A stretch of 64,000 nucleotides of DNA from Pseudorhodobacter ferrugineus DSM 5888 (GTDB lineage: Bacteria > Pseudomonadota > Alphaproteobacteria > Rhodobacterales > Rhodobacteraceae). The position numbers and the translations under genes were made by a program. This document shows positions 27,636 to 35,927 of this stretch, piece after piece (the first letter of the stretch is position 1; each line of letters starts with the position of its first letter). Location: positions 21,258 to 85,257 of the forward strand of contig NZ_ATVN01000016.1 in NCBI RefSeq assembly GCF_000420745.1, read 5' to 3'. The notes beneath the pieces are model-generated. The model was not told the origin of the DNA. It was given only the letters and a program-made list of their open reading frames with translations, and ran no database searches.

Positions 27636-28352
27636 TCACCTAAGGGCTGCGACCGCGCGGGCCACCGTGGCGCGGCGGTCGGCGTTTGGCGGGTGGGTGC
27701 CAAGGAATTTATTGCCCGGATCGGGCAGACGGTCAAAGAAGGCCGCACCGCGCAGTGCGTCAAACCCTGCGCGCTCGGTGATCTCAGTACCCAATGCGTC
27801 GGCCTCAAGCTCGAATCCTTTGGAAAAGCGGCGTGCGCCGACAGTCGCCCCGATTTTCTGCGCCTCTTGGATCGTGGCGGCATCGCCGCCGCCTGCGGCA
27901 ACAAGGATACCTGCCAGCAGCGCCCCTTGGGATGCGCTTTGTTGTTGCTGCGGGATATGACCTGCAATGTGATGCGCCGCTTCATGCCCGATGACAAAGG
28001 CAAGTTCGTCGACATTGCGGGCATTGGCGATCAGCGCAAGGTTGAAAGCAAGGATGGGGCGGTTGAAATCATCCAGCGTTTGAAAGGCGTTCGGGGGTTG
28101 GTTCGGGGTGTCATCGACCACGATGCGGAAGTCGCAGTTGATGCCACGGGTGCGGGCGCGGCAAATCTGTTCGGCCACAGGTTCGACCGCCCCGACCGCC
28201 GCGACAAAGTTTCTGGCGGCTTGGTTGGGGGGAAGGGCGTTTGAGGCTGCGCCTGTGCTTGCCGCCTGTTGCGGCAATTGAGTGGCGGGGTCCATTGGCA
28301 CCACGCAGCCCGCAAGTGCGAGAGAAAACAGGAGTGCTGCGATTGGGCGCAT
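27636..28352 (-). CDS. M48 family metallopeptidase, lipoprotein
   Basis: Zinc metallopeptidase of the M48 (BepA/LoiP-like) family. A lipoprotein signal peptide ends in LALAGC (Cys about residue 15). The zinc motif HEAAH sits in FVIGHEAAHHIAGH, and the third ligand Glu is likely in FELEADALGTE. ATG at 28352 has GAGG 6 bases upstream and is preferred over 28364. The product is probably a membrane-anchored periplasmic protease for envelope protein quality control. Length 238 aa, without a TPR tail. Confidence 0.88.
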   Translation of the reverse strand: MRPIAALLFSLALAGCVVPMDPATQLPQQAASTGAASNALPPNQAARNFVAAVGAVEPVAEQICRARTRGINCDFRIVVDDTPNQPPNAFQTLDDFNRPILAFNLALIANARNVDELAFVIGHEAAHHIAGHIPQQQQSASQGALLAGILVAAGGGDAATIQEAQKIGATVGARRFSKGFELEADALGTEITERAGFDALRGAAFFDRLPDPGNKFLGTHPPNADRRATVARAVAALR

Positions 28353-28473
28353 GGGGGACCTCATCCTGAGTGATAGCCGTCTAACTAGCAGAGTTGCGGG
28401 CGGGGAAAAGCCCCTTCACGCAGCGGTGTAGTGGGGGATTGATACGGGCGCGGGCGCGGCATAGGCTGAACCC

Positions 28474-28710
28474 ATGTTTACCATAGAGCACGAATTTGAC
28501 GCGACCGTTATCACATTGATCGACGAAGGTGCGCCCGAGTTGACCGAGGATGTGACGATTTCGGCCTTTGAGGACTGCGTGACGCTGACGCAGTTGGACC
28601 CGCGCACAGGGCAGCCTGTGGTGGTGACATTGTCGATGGCGCAGGTGAATGACCTGCTGGCGGCGCTGGATTTGCCCGAGGGCAGTTATCGGTTGATGCG
28701 AGGTGGATAG
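28474..28710 (+). CDS. Hypothetical small acidic protein
   Basis: 78 aa, acidic, no membrane segment and no motif I recognise (MFTIEHEFDATVITLIDEG at the start). Separated by 4 bases from the lipoprotein gene downstream, so probably co-transcribed. Coding character looks real (G+C-rich third positions, start region clear of shadows), function unknown. Confidence 0.6.
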   Translation: MFTIEHEFDATVITLIDEGAPELTEDVTISAFEDCVTLTQLDPRTGQPVVVTLSMAQVNDLLAALDLPEGSYRLMRGG

Positions 28711-28714
28711 GGCG

Positions 28715-29113
28715 ATGAATCGATTCGTGGTTTTGGCTGGATTGGTGGTTTTGGCGGGGTGCGGCACCCCGCAAGAACGCTGCATTGCAGGCGTCACGCG
28801 GGATTTGCGCGTGGTCGATCGATTGATCGTTGAAACGCAGGGCAATCTGGACCGGGGTTATGCCTTGGTTGAGGTGGTGCGCAGCAGAGACCGTTGGGTC
28901 ATGTGCGTGCCGGAGCAGGCGGCAACGGCGACCCAACCTGCGCAAGCGCCGCAAATGTGCCTGCAAGACTATGATTACACAGTAACCGAACCCCGCGCCG
29001 TGAACCTTGCCGAACAGCGGGTGACGCTGGCCGAGTTACAGAAAAAACGTGTGGCGCTGGAAAAGGCGAGCCGCCCTGCGGTGGCAAGTTGCATACAGGC
29101 GCATCCGGAATAG
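28715..29113 (+). CDS. Hypothetical lipoprotein
   Basis: 132 aa. A lipoprotein signal peptide with lipobox VLAGCG puts the lipidated Cys near residue 16. The mature part contains a long helical C-terminal region (LAEQRVTLAELQKKRVALEK) and several cysteines. ATG at 28715 has AGGTGG about 12 bases upstream; the open frame reaches 28703. Function unknown; it may act at the inner face of the outer membrane. Confidence 0.65.
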   Translation: MNRFVVLAGLVVLAGCGTPQERCIAGVTRDLRVVDRLIVETQGNLDRGYALVEVVRSRDRWVMCVPEQAATATQPAQAPQMCLQDYDYTVTEPRAVNLAEQRVTLAELQKKRVALEKASRPAVASCIQAHPE

Positions 29114-29120
29114 GGGTGGG

Positions 29121-29930
29121 TTAATGCGCGGGGGCGACTGCGGCGTCGATCAGGGCGCGGCCACCGTCTAGCGTGACGATTTGGCCGGTCATAAAGGCTG
29201 ACGCATCCGAGGCCAGATATTGCACGGTTTCGGCCAATTCATCCGCGCCAGCGATACGGCCCAAGGGGGTGGCGGCGGCGATTGCGTCGCGGTAATCGGG
29301 GTTTTCGCGCAGCGCGCCTTGCAAGCTATCGCTCATCACGGAGCCGAATGACACGGCGTTCACGCGGATGCGGTTGGGGGCCAAAGCCACGGCAAGCGAA
29401 CGGGTCATTTGTTCGACCGCCGCACAAGAGATTGAATAACCGAGCAATTCCGGCTGCGTGCGGCGCGCGGCGATGGACGACATGTTGATGATCGAGCCAA
29501 TCACCCCTTCGGTATTGCCCGTCTTTTCGGCCTGATGGATCATGCGCTTTGCGGTCATCTGCGACAGGCGCAGGCTGGTCATCAGGTTTTGCTGCAGCAT
29601 CAATTCGACCACATCGCCGTCAGGGTTCAGCGGGTCGGAGGGTTGCATTTTACGGCTGGCGTTAACCAGAATATCGACGCGGTCAAAGGCGTCGATGGTG
29701 GCGGACAAAAGGTTGGCAATGGTCAGTTTTTCACGCAAATCGCCGCCGAAAAAGCGCAAAGCGCCTTCGGCCTTGGCCTCTTCGCTGCATTCACTGTCCA
29801 GCCGCGCCTCGTCCACATCGGCAAACATGACATTGGCGCCTTTGGCCAGAAAATGCCGCGCGATGGACAGGCCGATGCCCGCAGCCGAGCCGGTGACGAT
29901 GGCGGTTTTGCCGGTAAGGGAAAACGACAT
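29121..29930 (-). CDS. SDR family oxidoreductase
   Basis: Short-chain dehydrogenase/reductase, 269 aa: TGSAAGIG at residues 13-20, NxSS active-site region (INMSSIAAR), and a C-terminal GQIVTLDGGRAL. At the catalytic YxxxK position it reads GYSISCAAVEQM, so the Lys after Tyr is not present (YSISC), a departure from active SDRs that should be checked. Start ATG 29930 overlaps nothing; the rsmC-like gene lies 14 bases upstream on the same strand. Confidence 0.8.
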   Translation of the reverse strand: MSFSLTGKTAIVTGSAAGIGLSIARHFLAKGANVMFADVDEARLDSECSEEAKAEGALRFFGGDLREKLTIANLLSATIDAFDRVDILVNASRKMQPSDPLNPDGDVVELMLQQNLMTSLRLSQMTAKRMIHQAEKTGNTEGVIGSIINMSSIAARRTQPELLGYSISCAAVEQMTRSLAVALAPNRIRVNAVSFGSVMSDSLQGALRENPDYRDAIAAATPLGRIAGADELAETVQYLASDASAFMTGQIVTLDGGRALIDAAVAPAH

Positions 29931-29944
29931 GGGATATCCTTTGA

Positions 29945-30946
29945 CTATTTGGGGGCGCGCAAAGGGCGCGCGGCGCGGGTCAGGCGGAAACGGGGATCGG
30001 AGCCGATGTCTTCGACCTCGCGGAACAGCGCCGCAAGGGTGCGGTCATAGGGCAAATGGCGGTTGGCCACGAGCCATAGGGTGCCATGCGAGGCCAGCAG
30101 GCGGGCGGCCGATTGCAAGAATGACAGCCCCAGCGCGGGGTCGGGGTCGCGGGCGGTGTGAAAGGGCGGGTTGCAGACCACCGTATCGACGCCGCGATCC
30201 AGTTTGAACGTGGTTGCATCGGCCCAATGAAACTGCGCGCGCGGGTCGGTGATATTCAGTTTGGCGCAGGTGAGGGCGGTGGCGTTCGCTTCGACCAGAT
30301 GCAGGTCTTTGACCGTGGGGCGGGTCAGAATGGAACGCGACAGGTAGCCCCAGCCTGCGCCAAGGTCGATCACGCGCGTGCCCAGCTTTTCCGGCAGGGT
30401 GGCGGCCAAAAGGGCGGAGCCGGCATCGGGGCCATCGGCGGAAAACACGCCGGGCAGGGTTTGAAACCCATCTCCGACATCTTGCGGTTTCGCGGCCCAA
30501 TCGGCCATCAGGTCATCGCCGGGGCGAAAGCTGAACAGTTTGCCATGCGCCTTGGACACGGGGTCAGACACGGTAAACCGTGCGCGCAGGTCGCGCAAAA
30601 GGCTGTCGATGCCATCGGTTTTGTGCCCGTCTACGATGATATGGCCCTTGGGGCCAGTGGCGGCGGCAGCCTCGGCCAGCAGGGCATAGGCGGCGGCTTT
30701 GGCGCGGGGGACACAGACGAGAACGGCGGCAAAACGGCCGGATTTGGGGCGTTCGGCCAGAACCGAATAGCCGCGCGCAACGAAATTATCGTAATCGGGG
30801 CGCATTGGTTGAATTACGGTCAGCCGCCCCTTGGGCAGCATCGACAAGCTGTCGTGGCCAGCGGGGTGCAGAACCAGAATATCGCCTGCATCGGGCAAGT
30901 TTAGCATATCGGTTCGCAAAGCGAATGTCAGACGATCTGAGCGCAT
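29945..30946 (-). CDS. RsmC-like class I SAM methyltransferase
   Basis: Class I methyltransferase resembling RsmC (16S rRNA m2G1207). SAM-binding GAGWGYLS is followed by the catalytic NPPF motif in VVCNPPFH, typical of N2-guanine methylation, with an N-terminal pseudo-methyltransferase half (about residues 1-160). I take ATG at 30946; a TTG at 30958 is possible. 333 aa is normal for RsmC. The gene is followed at 14 bases by an SDR gene. rRNA target assigned by family resemblance. Confidence 0.75.
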   Translation of the reverse strand: MRSDRLTFALRTDMLNLPDAGDILVLHPAGHDSLSMLPKGRLTVIQPMRPDYDNFVARGYSVLAERPKSGRFAAVLVCVPRAKAAAYALLAEAAAATGPKGHIIVDGHKTDGIDSLLRDLRARFTVSDPVSKAHGKLFSFRPGDDLMADWAAKPQDVGDGFQTLPGVFSADGPDAGSALLAATLPEKLGTRVIDLGAGWGYLSRSILTRPTVKDLHLVEANATALTCAKLNITDPRAQFHWADATTFKLDRGVDTVVCNPPFHTARDPDPALGLSFLQSAARLLASHGTLWLVANRHLPYDRTLAALFREVEDIGSDPRFRLTRAARPLRAPK

Positions 30947-31012
30947 GGGCAGCCGCAAGTCACGGCCTTGATCCTTTTATGATGTGGCGAAAGCGGCGCA
31001 AGAGCGGCAGCT

Positions 31013-31333
31013 TTACTCTTTTTCCATGGTGCATTGCAACGGATGCTGATGGCGGCGCGCGAAATCCATCACCTGGGTCACTTTGGTTTCGGCGATTTCA
31101 TAGGAAAACACACCCACAACAGCGAGGCCTTTTTTATGCACGGTCAGCATGATTTCAAAGGCTTGGGAATGGTTTAGGCCAAAGAACCGTTCCAAAATAT
31201 GCACGACAAATTCCATCGGCGTGTAATCGTCGTTTAATATCAGAACCTTATACAGCGGCGGACGTTGGGTTTTGGGTTTGGTTTTCGTCAACAGGCCAGG
31301 GTCGCCGTGGGTTCCATCCGGCTTTTCAGACAT
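31013..31333 (-). CDS. clpS: ATP-dependent Clp protease adaptor ClpS
   Basis: N-degron adaptor delivering substrates to ClpAP. The core [11 protein letters not shown], the [13 protein letters not shown] helix and the [12 protein letters not shown] strand are the ClpS fingerprint. The open frame extends to 31459, but ATG at 31333 ([10 protein letters not shown]) gives the usual length (106 aa). No strong ribosome site precedes it. clpA is not in the window. Confidence 0.93.
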   Translation of the reverse strand: MSEKPDGTHGDPGLLTKTKPKTQRPPLYKVLILNDDYTPMEFVVHILERFFGLNHSQAFEIMLTVHKKGLAVVGVFSYEIAETKVTQVMDFARRHQHPLQCTMEKE

Positions 31334-31499
31334 CTGGAGGGGGATTTGCGGCAAGGGGCGGCTCCGGTTTATGGGATTCGGAAAATATGTCTGTTGCGGT
31401 TTAGTATAGCGTTTTTTCGTAAGGCGCAAAGGGGGCGGCAAGTGGCCTTGATTTAACACGAAAAACAGAAGAGCTTGGCGCGGAAAGAGAGGGGTTTTT

Positions 31500-32213
31500 G
31501 TGCGCGAGATTACGACAGTCGGGTTTGATGCGGATGATACGCTGTGGCAAAATGAGGCGTTTTTTCGCCTGACGCAGGCGCAGTTTGTCGAACTGCTGGC
31601 GGATTACGCCGAGCCTGCGCATTTGCACGAACGGTTGCTGGCCGCCGAGCGGCGCAATCTGGGGCAATACGGGTTTGGTATCAAAGGGTTTGTGTTGTCG
31701 ATGATCGAAACCGCGATCGAGGTGACGCAAGGCCGCGTGGAAGCGCGGGTGATTGCCGAGATCATGGCGGCGGGGCGCGATATGCTGGCCCATCCGATTG
31801 AGCTGTTGCCCCATGCGCGCGCAGCAGTTGAGGCGGCGGCGGTGGATCATCAGGTGCTGTTGATTACCAAGGGCGATTTGCTGGATCAGGAACGCAAGCT
31901 GGCGCAATCGGGGTTGGGGCCGTTGTTTCACGGAGTTGAAATTGTGTCGGACAAGACGCCCGAGGCCTATGTGAAGATTTTTGAGCGGCATGGCGGGCGT
32001 GCGGACCGCGCGTTGATGGTGGGCAATTCGCTGAAATCGGATGTGGTGCCGGTGATTGTGGCGGGGGGGCATGGGGTGCATGTGCCGCATGGCGAGACAT
32101 GGGCGCTGGAACATGCCGAGGCCCCAAGCGGCAACCCGCGGTTTCATGAGCTGGCCGATTTGGGGGCGCTTGCAGGTTTATTGGTGGCGTTGCATATTGG
32201 CACCAGCGGCTAG
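31500..32213 (+). CDS. HAD family hydrolase
   Basis: Haloacid dehalogenase-like phosphatase, 237 aa. Motif [12 protein letters not shown] carries the nucleophile Asp near residue 10; motif II/III lies at LLITKG and KTPEAYVKI; motif IV is [16 protein letters not shown] at 31500 is the start, downstream of a G-rich AGAGAGGGG. No signal peptide. Substrate unknown; divergent from clpS. Confidence 0.82.
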   Translation: MREITTVGFDADDTLWQNEAFFRLTQAQFVELLADYAEPAHLHERLLAAERRNLGQYGFGIKGFVLSMIETAIEVTQGRVEARVIAEIMAAGRDMLAHPIELLPHARAAVEAAAVDHQVLLITKGDLLDQERKLAQSGLGPLFHGVEIVSDKTPEAYVKIFERHGGRADRALMVGNSLKSDVVPVIVAGGHGVHVPHGETWALEHAEAPSGNPRFHELADLGALAGLLVALHIGTSG

Positions 32214-32416
32214 CGCCCTAGGGCTTGGGGGTTGTTTCAGGGTGCCCCCCCAGATGTGGGGTGCTGTGTTTACGTGAAGAACGGCGGGAAAGCCTTTGAA
32301 ATTTTAGGGAAATTTGGGGGTTTTCCGATTCTCTGGCCTGTGTTACGTTTTGCCCAAGCAGTTTAAGCCCCATAAAAAAACCGGGGCATCATGAGGCAGG
32401 ACAAGGGATCAGCGAC

Positions 32417-33997
32417 GTGGCATCGCTTCAAGGGCTATTTGCCCGCATTTTTCTTATGTTCGCATTAGCGACGCTCATTGCAATTATGTCTGTCCGTTTC
32501 GGGCAGGCCGCACCCTATGCGGCGGTTGTGATGGATGCGCGCAGTGGCGAGACGTTGTACGAGCAAAACGCCGATGCGCGGTTGCATCCGGCTTCGCTGA
32601 CGAAAATGCTGACCCTTTATATTGCGTTTGACGCGATCCGGCGGGGCGAGGTTTCGCTGGATTCAATGATCACCGTGTCCAAGAATGCGGCGTCCAAGCC
32701 ACCATCGCGGTTGGGGTTGAAGGCGGGGCAAAAGATTGCGCTGCGTTATTTGATTCGCGCGGCGGCGGTGAAATCGGCGAATGATGCAGCGTCGGCGATT
32801 GGCGATGCGCTGGGCGGCAACGAGGCACGGTTTGCCGCGCGGATGACGCAGACGGCGCGCGCTCTGGGGATGCGCAATTCCACATTTAAGAACGCGAACG
32901 GGTTGACCGAGGCGGGGCATTTGTCGACCGCGCGGGATATGAACATGCTGGGGCGACGGTTGTTTTACGATTTCCCGGAATATTACAACATATTTTCGCG
33001 CCGTGAAACGGATGCGGGCATGTCCAAGGTGCGCAACACCAACCGCCGCTTTCTGGATGCTTATAAGGGCGCGGACGGGATCAAGACCGGCTATACCTCG
33101 GCTGCGGGGTTTAACCTGACGGCATCGGCAGAACGCGGGAACAAGCGGATCATTGCAACGGTGTTTGGGGGGCAATCGACCGCGCACCGGAATGCCAAGA
33201 TGGCGGATCTGATGGATCTGGGTTTTGGCAATGCCAAGAATAATGTGGCAGTGCGCAAGCCGGCACCTGCCAACTTGCCGGGTGCGGATGTTGAGGTAAT
33301 CGCGGATAGCGGATCGGGTGGCACGCAAGGCAATGGCCAAGGGCGCAGTGCGGGCAAGACTATTCGTTTGGTGACGTCTGTGGCCACGTCGCCGCGCCCG
33401 CGTTCGCGGCCTGTGAGCGCCGAGAAAGTGGCGGCAACCGAGGTGGCCGTGTTGGCAATGAAGGATGATATTGCAGGGATTTTGGCCGAGGTGGTGGCAC
33501 CGCCTGCGCCAAAAGTTGCGATTGCCGAAGTTGTGGCGGCGGTAGAGCCTGAAGTGCGGCCAGAGCCGAAACCGCAGGATATTGCCGAGACGGTGATGGA
33601 GATTCGCGATACGCCCGCGGTGGTCGCTGCGGCTGTGCCAGAGATTGAGGCCACACCGCGCAAACGCCCTGCCATGCTGTTGATGGCCAGTGCCGAAACC
33701 GAACGCCGCGCGGCTGCCAAAGCACCGGCGCCTGTTATTGTGACGCGGGTGTCTACATCCGGCGGGCGGCATTGGGGTGTGAACCTTGGGCGTTTTTCCT
33801 CGCGCGGGGTGGCCGAACGGGCCTTGATGCAAACGGCCTTGGCCGAGAGCACGACGCTGCGCGACGGGTTGCGCAAGGTGGTTGAACGCAAGGGCGGTTA
33901 CGACGCGAATTATATGGGCCTGACGCAGGAACAAGCCGATATGGCCTGCCGCCGTTTGCAGGCCCGTGCCGTGCAGTGTTTCACCATCGGTCCATGA
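32417..33997 (+). CDS. D-alanyl-D-alanine carboxypeptidase with SPOR domain
   Basis: Periplasmic penicillin-binding protein of the DacA/DacD (S11) type that trims peptidoglycan stem peptides. N-terminal signal/anchor (about residues 8-32), active-site S-L-T-K at 60-63 (ASLTKML), S-A-N in KSANDAAS, and K-T-G in GIKTGYTSAAG. After the catalytic region comes a Pro/Val/Glu-rich linker of about 150 residues, then a C-terminal SPOR-type domain (HWGVNLGRFSSRGVAERAL) that binds septal peptidoglycan. GTG at 32417 is used. 526 aa is long because of the linker and SPOR. Confidence 0.88.
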   Translation: MASLQGLFARIFLMFALATLIAIMSVRFGQAAPYAAVVMDARSGETLYEQNADARLHPASLTKMLTLYIAFDAIRRGEVSLDSMITVSKNAASKPPSRLGLKAGQKIALRYLIRAAAVKSANDAASAIGDALGGNEARFAARMTQTARALGMRNSTFKNANGLTEAGHLSTARDMNMLGRRLFYDFPEYYNIFSRRETDAGMSKVRNTNRRFLDAYKGADGIKTGYTSAAGFNLTASAERGNKRIIATVFGGQSTAHRNAKMADLMDLGFGNAKNNVAVRKPAPANLPGADVEVIADSGSGGTQGNGQGRSAGKTIRLVTSVATSPRPRSRPVSAEKVAATEVAVLAMKDDIAGILAEVVAPPAPKVAIAEVVAAVEPEVRPEPKPQDIAETVMEIRDTPAVVAAAVPEIEATPRKRPAMLLMASAETERRAAAKAPAPVIVTRVSTSGGRHWGVNLGRFSSRGVAERALMQTALAESTTLRDGLRKVVERKGGYDANYMGLTQEQADMACRRLQARAVQCFTIGP

Positions 33998-34023
33998 GGG
34001 TTTGATGTGATGTGTGGCGGGGT

Positions 34024-34041
34024 GGTGGGTTGGCACCCACC
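34024..34041 (+). terminator. Hairpin between convergent genes
   Basis: GGTGGGT, loop TGGC, ACCCACC (7-bp perfect stem) lies between the carboxypeptidase gene and the convergent yqgE gene. No T-run follows, so the terminator role is a guess. Confidence 0.3.
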
Positions 34042-34048
34042 CTACGCT

Positions 34049-34603
34049 TTACGCCCGTCCCGACATGGCCGATAGCGCCAAGGGTTCCACGCCCATATGG
34101 CGCAAGGCGGCGGCCCATTTGCCCGCAGTATCCTGGGCAAAGACCAGATCGGCCGGCGCATCGGTGGTCAACCAGTCATTACGCAAAATCTCGGATTCCA
34201 ACTGCCCCGGTCCCCAACCTGCATAGCCAAGCGCCAAAAGCGCTGTTTGCGGCCCTTCGCCGCGCCCCAATGCGCGCAGCACGTCTTGGGTGGCGGTCAT
34301 GCCATAGGTGTCTGCGATGTTCATCGTGCCATCCTTGGCTTTGTAGTCGGGCGAATGCAGCACAAAGCCGCGCCCCCGTTCGACAGGCCCGCCGAAATGC
34401 ACCGATATGCCGCGCCCTTGGGGCGTGTGGGGGATGCCAAGCTGTTCCAGCAAACTGGCAAAGCTGAGGTCGGTGACGGGTTTATTGACGATCAGCCCCA
34501 TCGCGCCATCGGGCGAATGCGCGCAGATCAGGATGACCGAGGCGTCAAAACGCGGATCTTCCATGCCGGGCATAGAGATAAGGAGTTTTCCGGTGAGGTT
34601 CAT
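34049..34603 (-). CDS. YqgE/AlgH family protein
   Basis: UPF0301 protein, 184 aa. Family signatures: GKLLISMPGMEDPRFDASVI, GLIVNKPV, FGGPVERGRGFVLHSPD and GYAGWGPGQLESEI. ATG at 34603 gives the standard MNLTGKLL opening; longer starts (34621, 34702) are possible. Biochemical function unsettled. Divergent from the DsbD-N gene across 140 bases. Confidence 0.92.
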   Translation of the reverse strand: MNLTGKLLISMPGMEDPRFDASVILICAHSPDGAMGLIVNKPVTDLSFASLLEQLGIPHTPQGRGISVHFGGPVERGRGFVLHSPDYKAKDGTMNIADTYGMTATQDVLRALGRGEGPQTALLALGYAGWGPGQLESEILRNDWLTTDAPADLVFAQDTAGKWAAALRHMGVEPLALSAMSGRA

Positions 34604-34743
34604 CGTTGTTTCGCTTTCCATAGCTATAACATGGGGGCGGGGCGGTGAATGCTCAAGCCTTATATGCCACGGTGATAGGCGATAACGCAGCGCTCGCCGC
34701 AAAGTGATTGTGCAAGCGGCGATTGCCCGCTTACTTAGGTGCT

Positions 34744-35553
34744 ATGATATACAAAGTACCCTTTCTTTCGCCCTTTGCCCTGATTGCCTGCCTTGTGGGT
34801 GCTTCGCCTGCGCTGGCCCAACCCGACGTGTTGGAGGCCAATTTGCGCGTGGGCTGGACCATGCAGAACGGCAACCAGATGGCGGCGTTTCATTTGACGC
34901 TTTTGGACGGGTGGAAAACCTATTGGCGCGCGCCGGGGGATGCGGGGATACCGCCGTATTTTGACTGGGCAGGGTCGCGCAATGTAAAGTCGGTGACGTT
35001 CCATTGGCCGCGCCCAGAGGTGTTTACGCTGGGTGGCATGCAGACCATCGGCTATTCACACGAACTGATCCTGCCGGTTGAGGTGGTGCCTTTGGACCCG
35101 TCCAAGCCGGTGGAATTGAAAGCGGCGGTGGATTTGGGCGTGTGTTCGGATATTTGCGTGCCTGCCAATTTTGCGGTCACGGCGCTGTTGCCGCGCCCCG
35201 GTGTGAAGGACGAGGCGATTGGCAGCGCGTTGCGCCAGCGCCCATCCACCGCGCGCGAGGCGGGGGTGGCATCGGCCCATTGCACAATTACCCCCAATGC
35301 CAAAGGGTTGACCGTGACGGCGGTGCTGCAGTTGCCATCGGCAGGCGGGAATGAGGTGGTGGTGGTCGAACCCGGCGTGCCCGGCGTTTGGGTGTCGGCG
35401 GCCGATGTAACGCGGTCGGGCCGCGAATTGCGCGCGGTGGTGGATATGATCGGGCCCAGCGGTGCGCCGATTGCGTTGCAACGGGATGCGATTTTGGTGA
35501 CGGTTCTGGGCAAACATCGCGCCGTTGAAATCGCAGGTTGCGCCGCGCCGTAA
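34744..35553 (+). CDS. Secreted DsbD N-terminal-domain protein
   Basis: 269 aa. Signal peptide ending at ASPALAQ (about residue 25), then a domain like the periplasmic N-terminal (alpha) domain of the thiol:disulfide interchange protein DsbD. The paired cysteines in GVCSDICVP (C-x3-C) match its redox pair. No transmembrane or thioredoxin domain follows, so it is a stand-alone alpha domain that would need a separate electron donor. ATG at 34744 is used; the open frame reaches back to 34708. Confidence 0.78.
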   Translation: MIYKVPFLSPFALIACLVGASPALAQPDVLEANLRVGWTMQNGNQMAAFHLTLLDGWKTYWRAPGDAGIPPYFDWAGSRNVKSVTFHWPRPEVFTLGGMQTIGYSHELILPVEVVPLDPSKPVELKAAVDLGVCSDICVPANFAVTALLPRPGVKDEAIGSALRQRPSTAREAGVASAHCTITPNAKGLTVTAVLQLPSAGGNEVVVVEPGVPGVWVSAADVTRSGRELRAVVDMIGPSGAPIALQRDAILVTVLGKHRAVEIAGCAAP

Positions 35554-35561
35554 CGCGGAGT

Positions 35562-35894
35562 TTAGTTCGACGTGCTGTGCATGCGCTCGATATAGGCGCG
35601 CATTTCCTCGGCCTCGTGCCGCGCTTCGCGCAGGCCTTCCATCGCGGCGCGCAGTTCGGCCTCGGTTTGGCTGATCTGGTTGGTCAGTTCCGCTTCGCGC
35701 TGTTCCAGATACAAAATCGCCTGATCGCGCATTTCTTCGGCTTCGTGCAGGGATTGGGCAAGGTTGTCCACCTCGGTCACATCACCGCCTGCAACGCGGG
35801 TAAAGCGGTGCAACAGCCAATGCGTGAACCAGCCCAGCATGAAAGCCACGAACAAGATGATGGTGGTGGCGATGATAAATTCTGTACGGTTCAT
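35562..35894 (-). CDS. Membrane-anchored coiled-coil protein
   Basis: 110 aa: one N-terminal membrane helix (about residues 7-28) followed by a charged helical region (about 42-105: LAQSLHEAEEMRDQAILYLE and on) with a coiled-coil pattern. No family name recognised with confidence. Possibly an envelope/division accessory protein like those often found in Rhodobacterales. It lies 33 bases after the OmpA-family gene on the same strand. Confidence 0.7.
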   Translation of the reverse strand: MNRTEFIIATTIILFVAFMLGWFTHWLLHRFTRVAGGDVTEVDNLAQSLHEAEEMRDQAILYLEQREAELTNQISQTEAELRAAMEGLREARHEAEEMRAYIERMHSTSN

Positions 35895-35927
35895 GGGGGC
35901 ACTTTTAACGAGAAGGAAAGGGCGGGG

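Noticed and set aside
33400..33700. Repetitive valine/alanine-rich stretch in the carboxypeptidase gene considered as a tandem repeat
   Set aside because: It is a low-complexity linker (V-x-E-V, P-rich); no exact repeat unit.
32663..34036. A 457-codon minus-strand open frame opposite the carboxypeptidase gene
   Set aside because: Shadow frame with His/Arg/Gln-rich composition, no motif; the plus-strand gene has all catalytic motifs.
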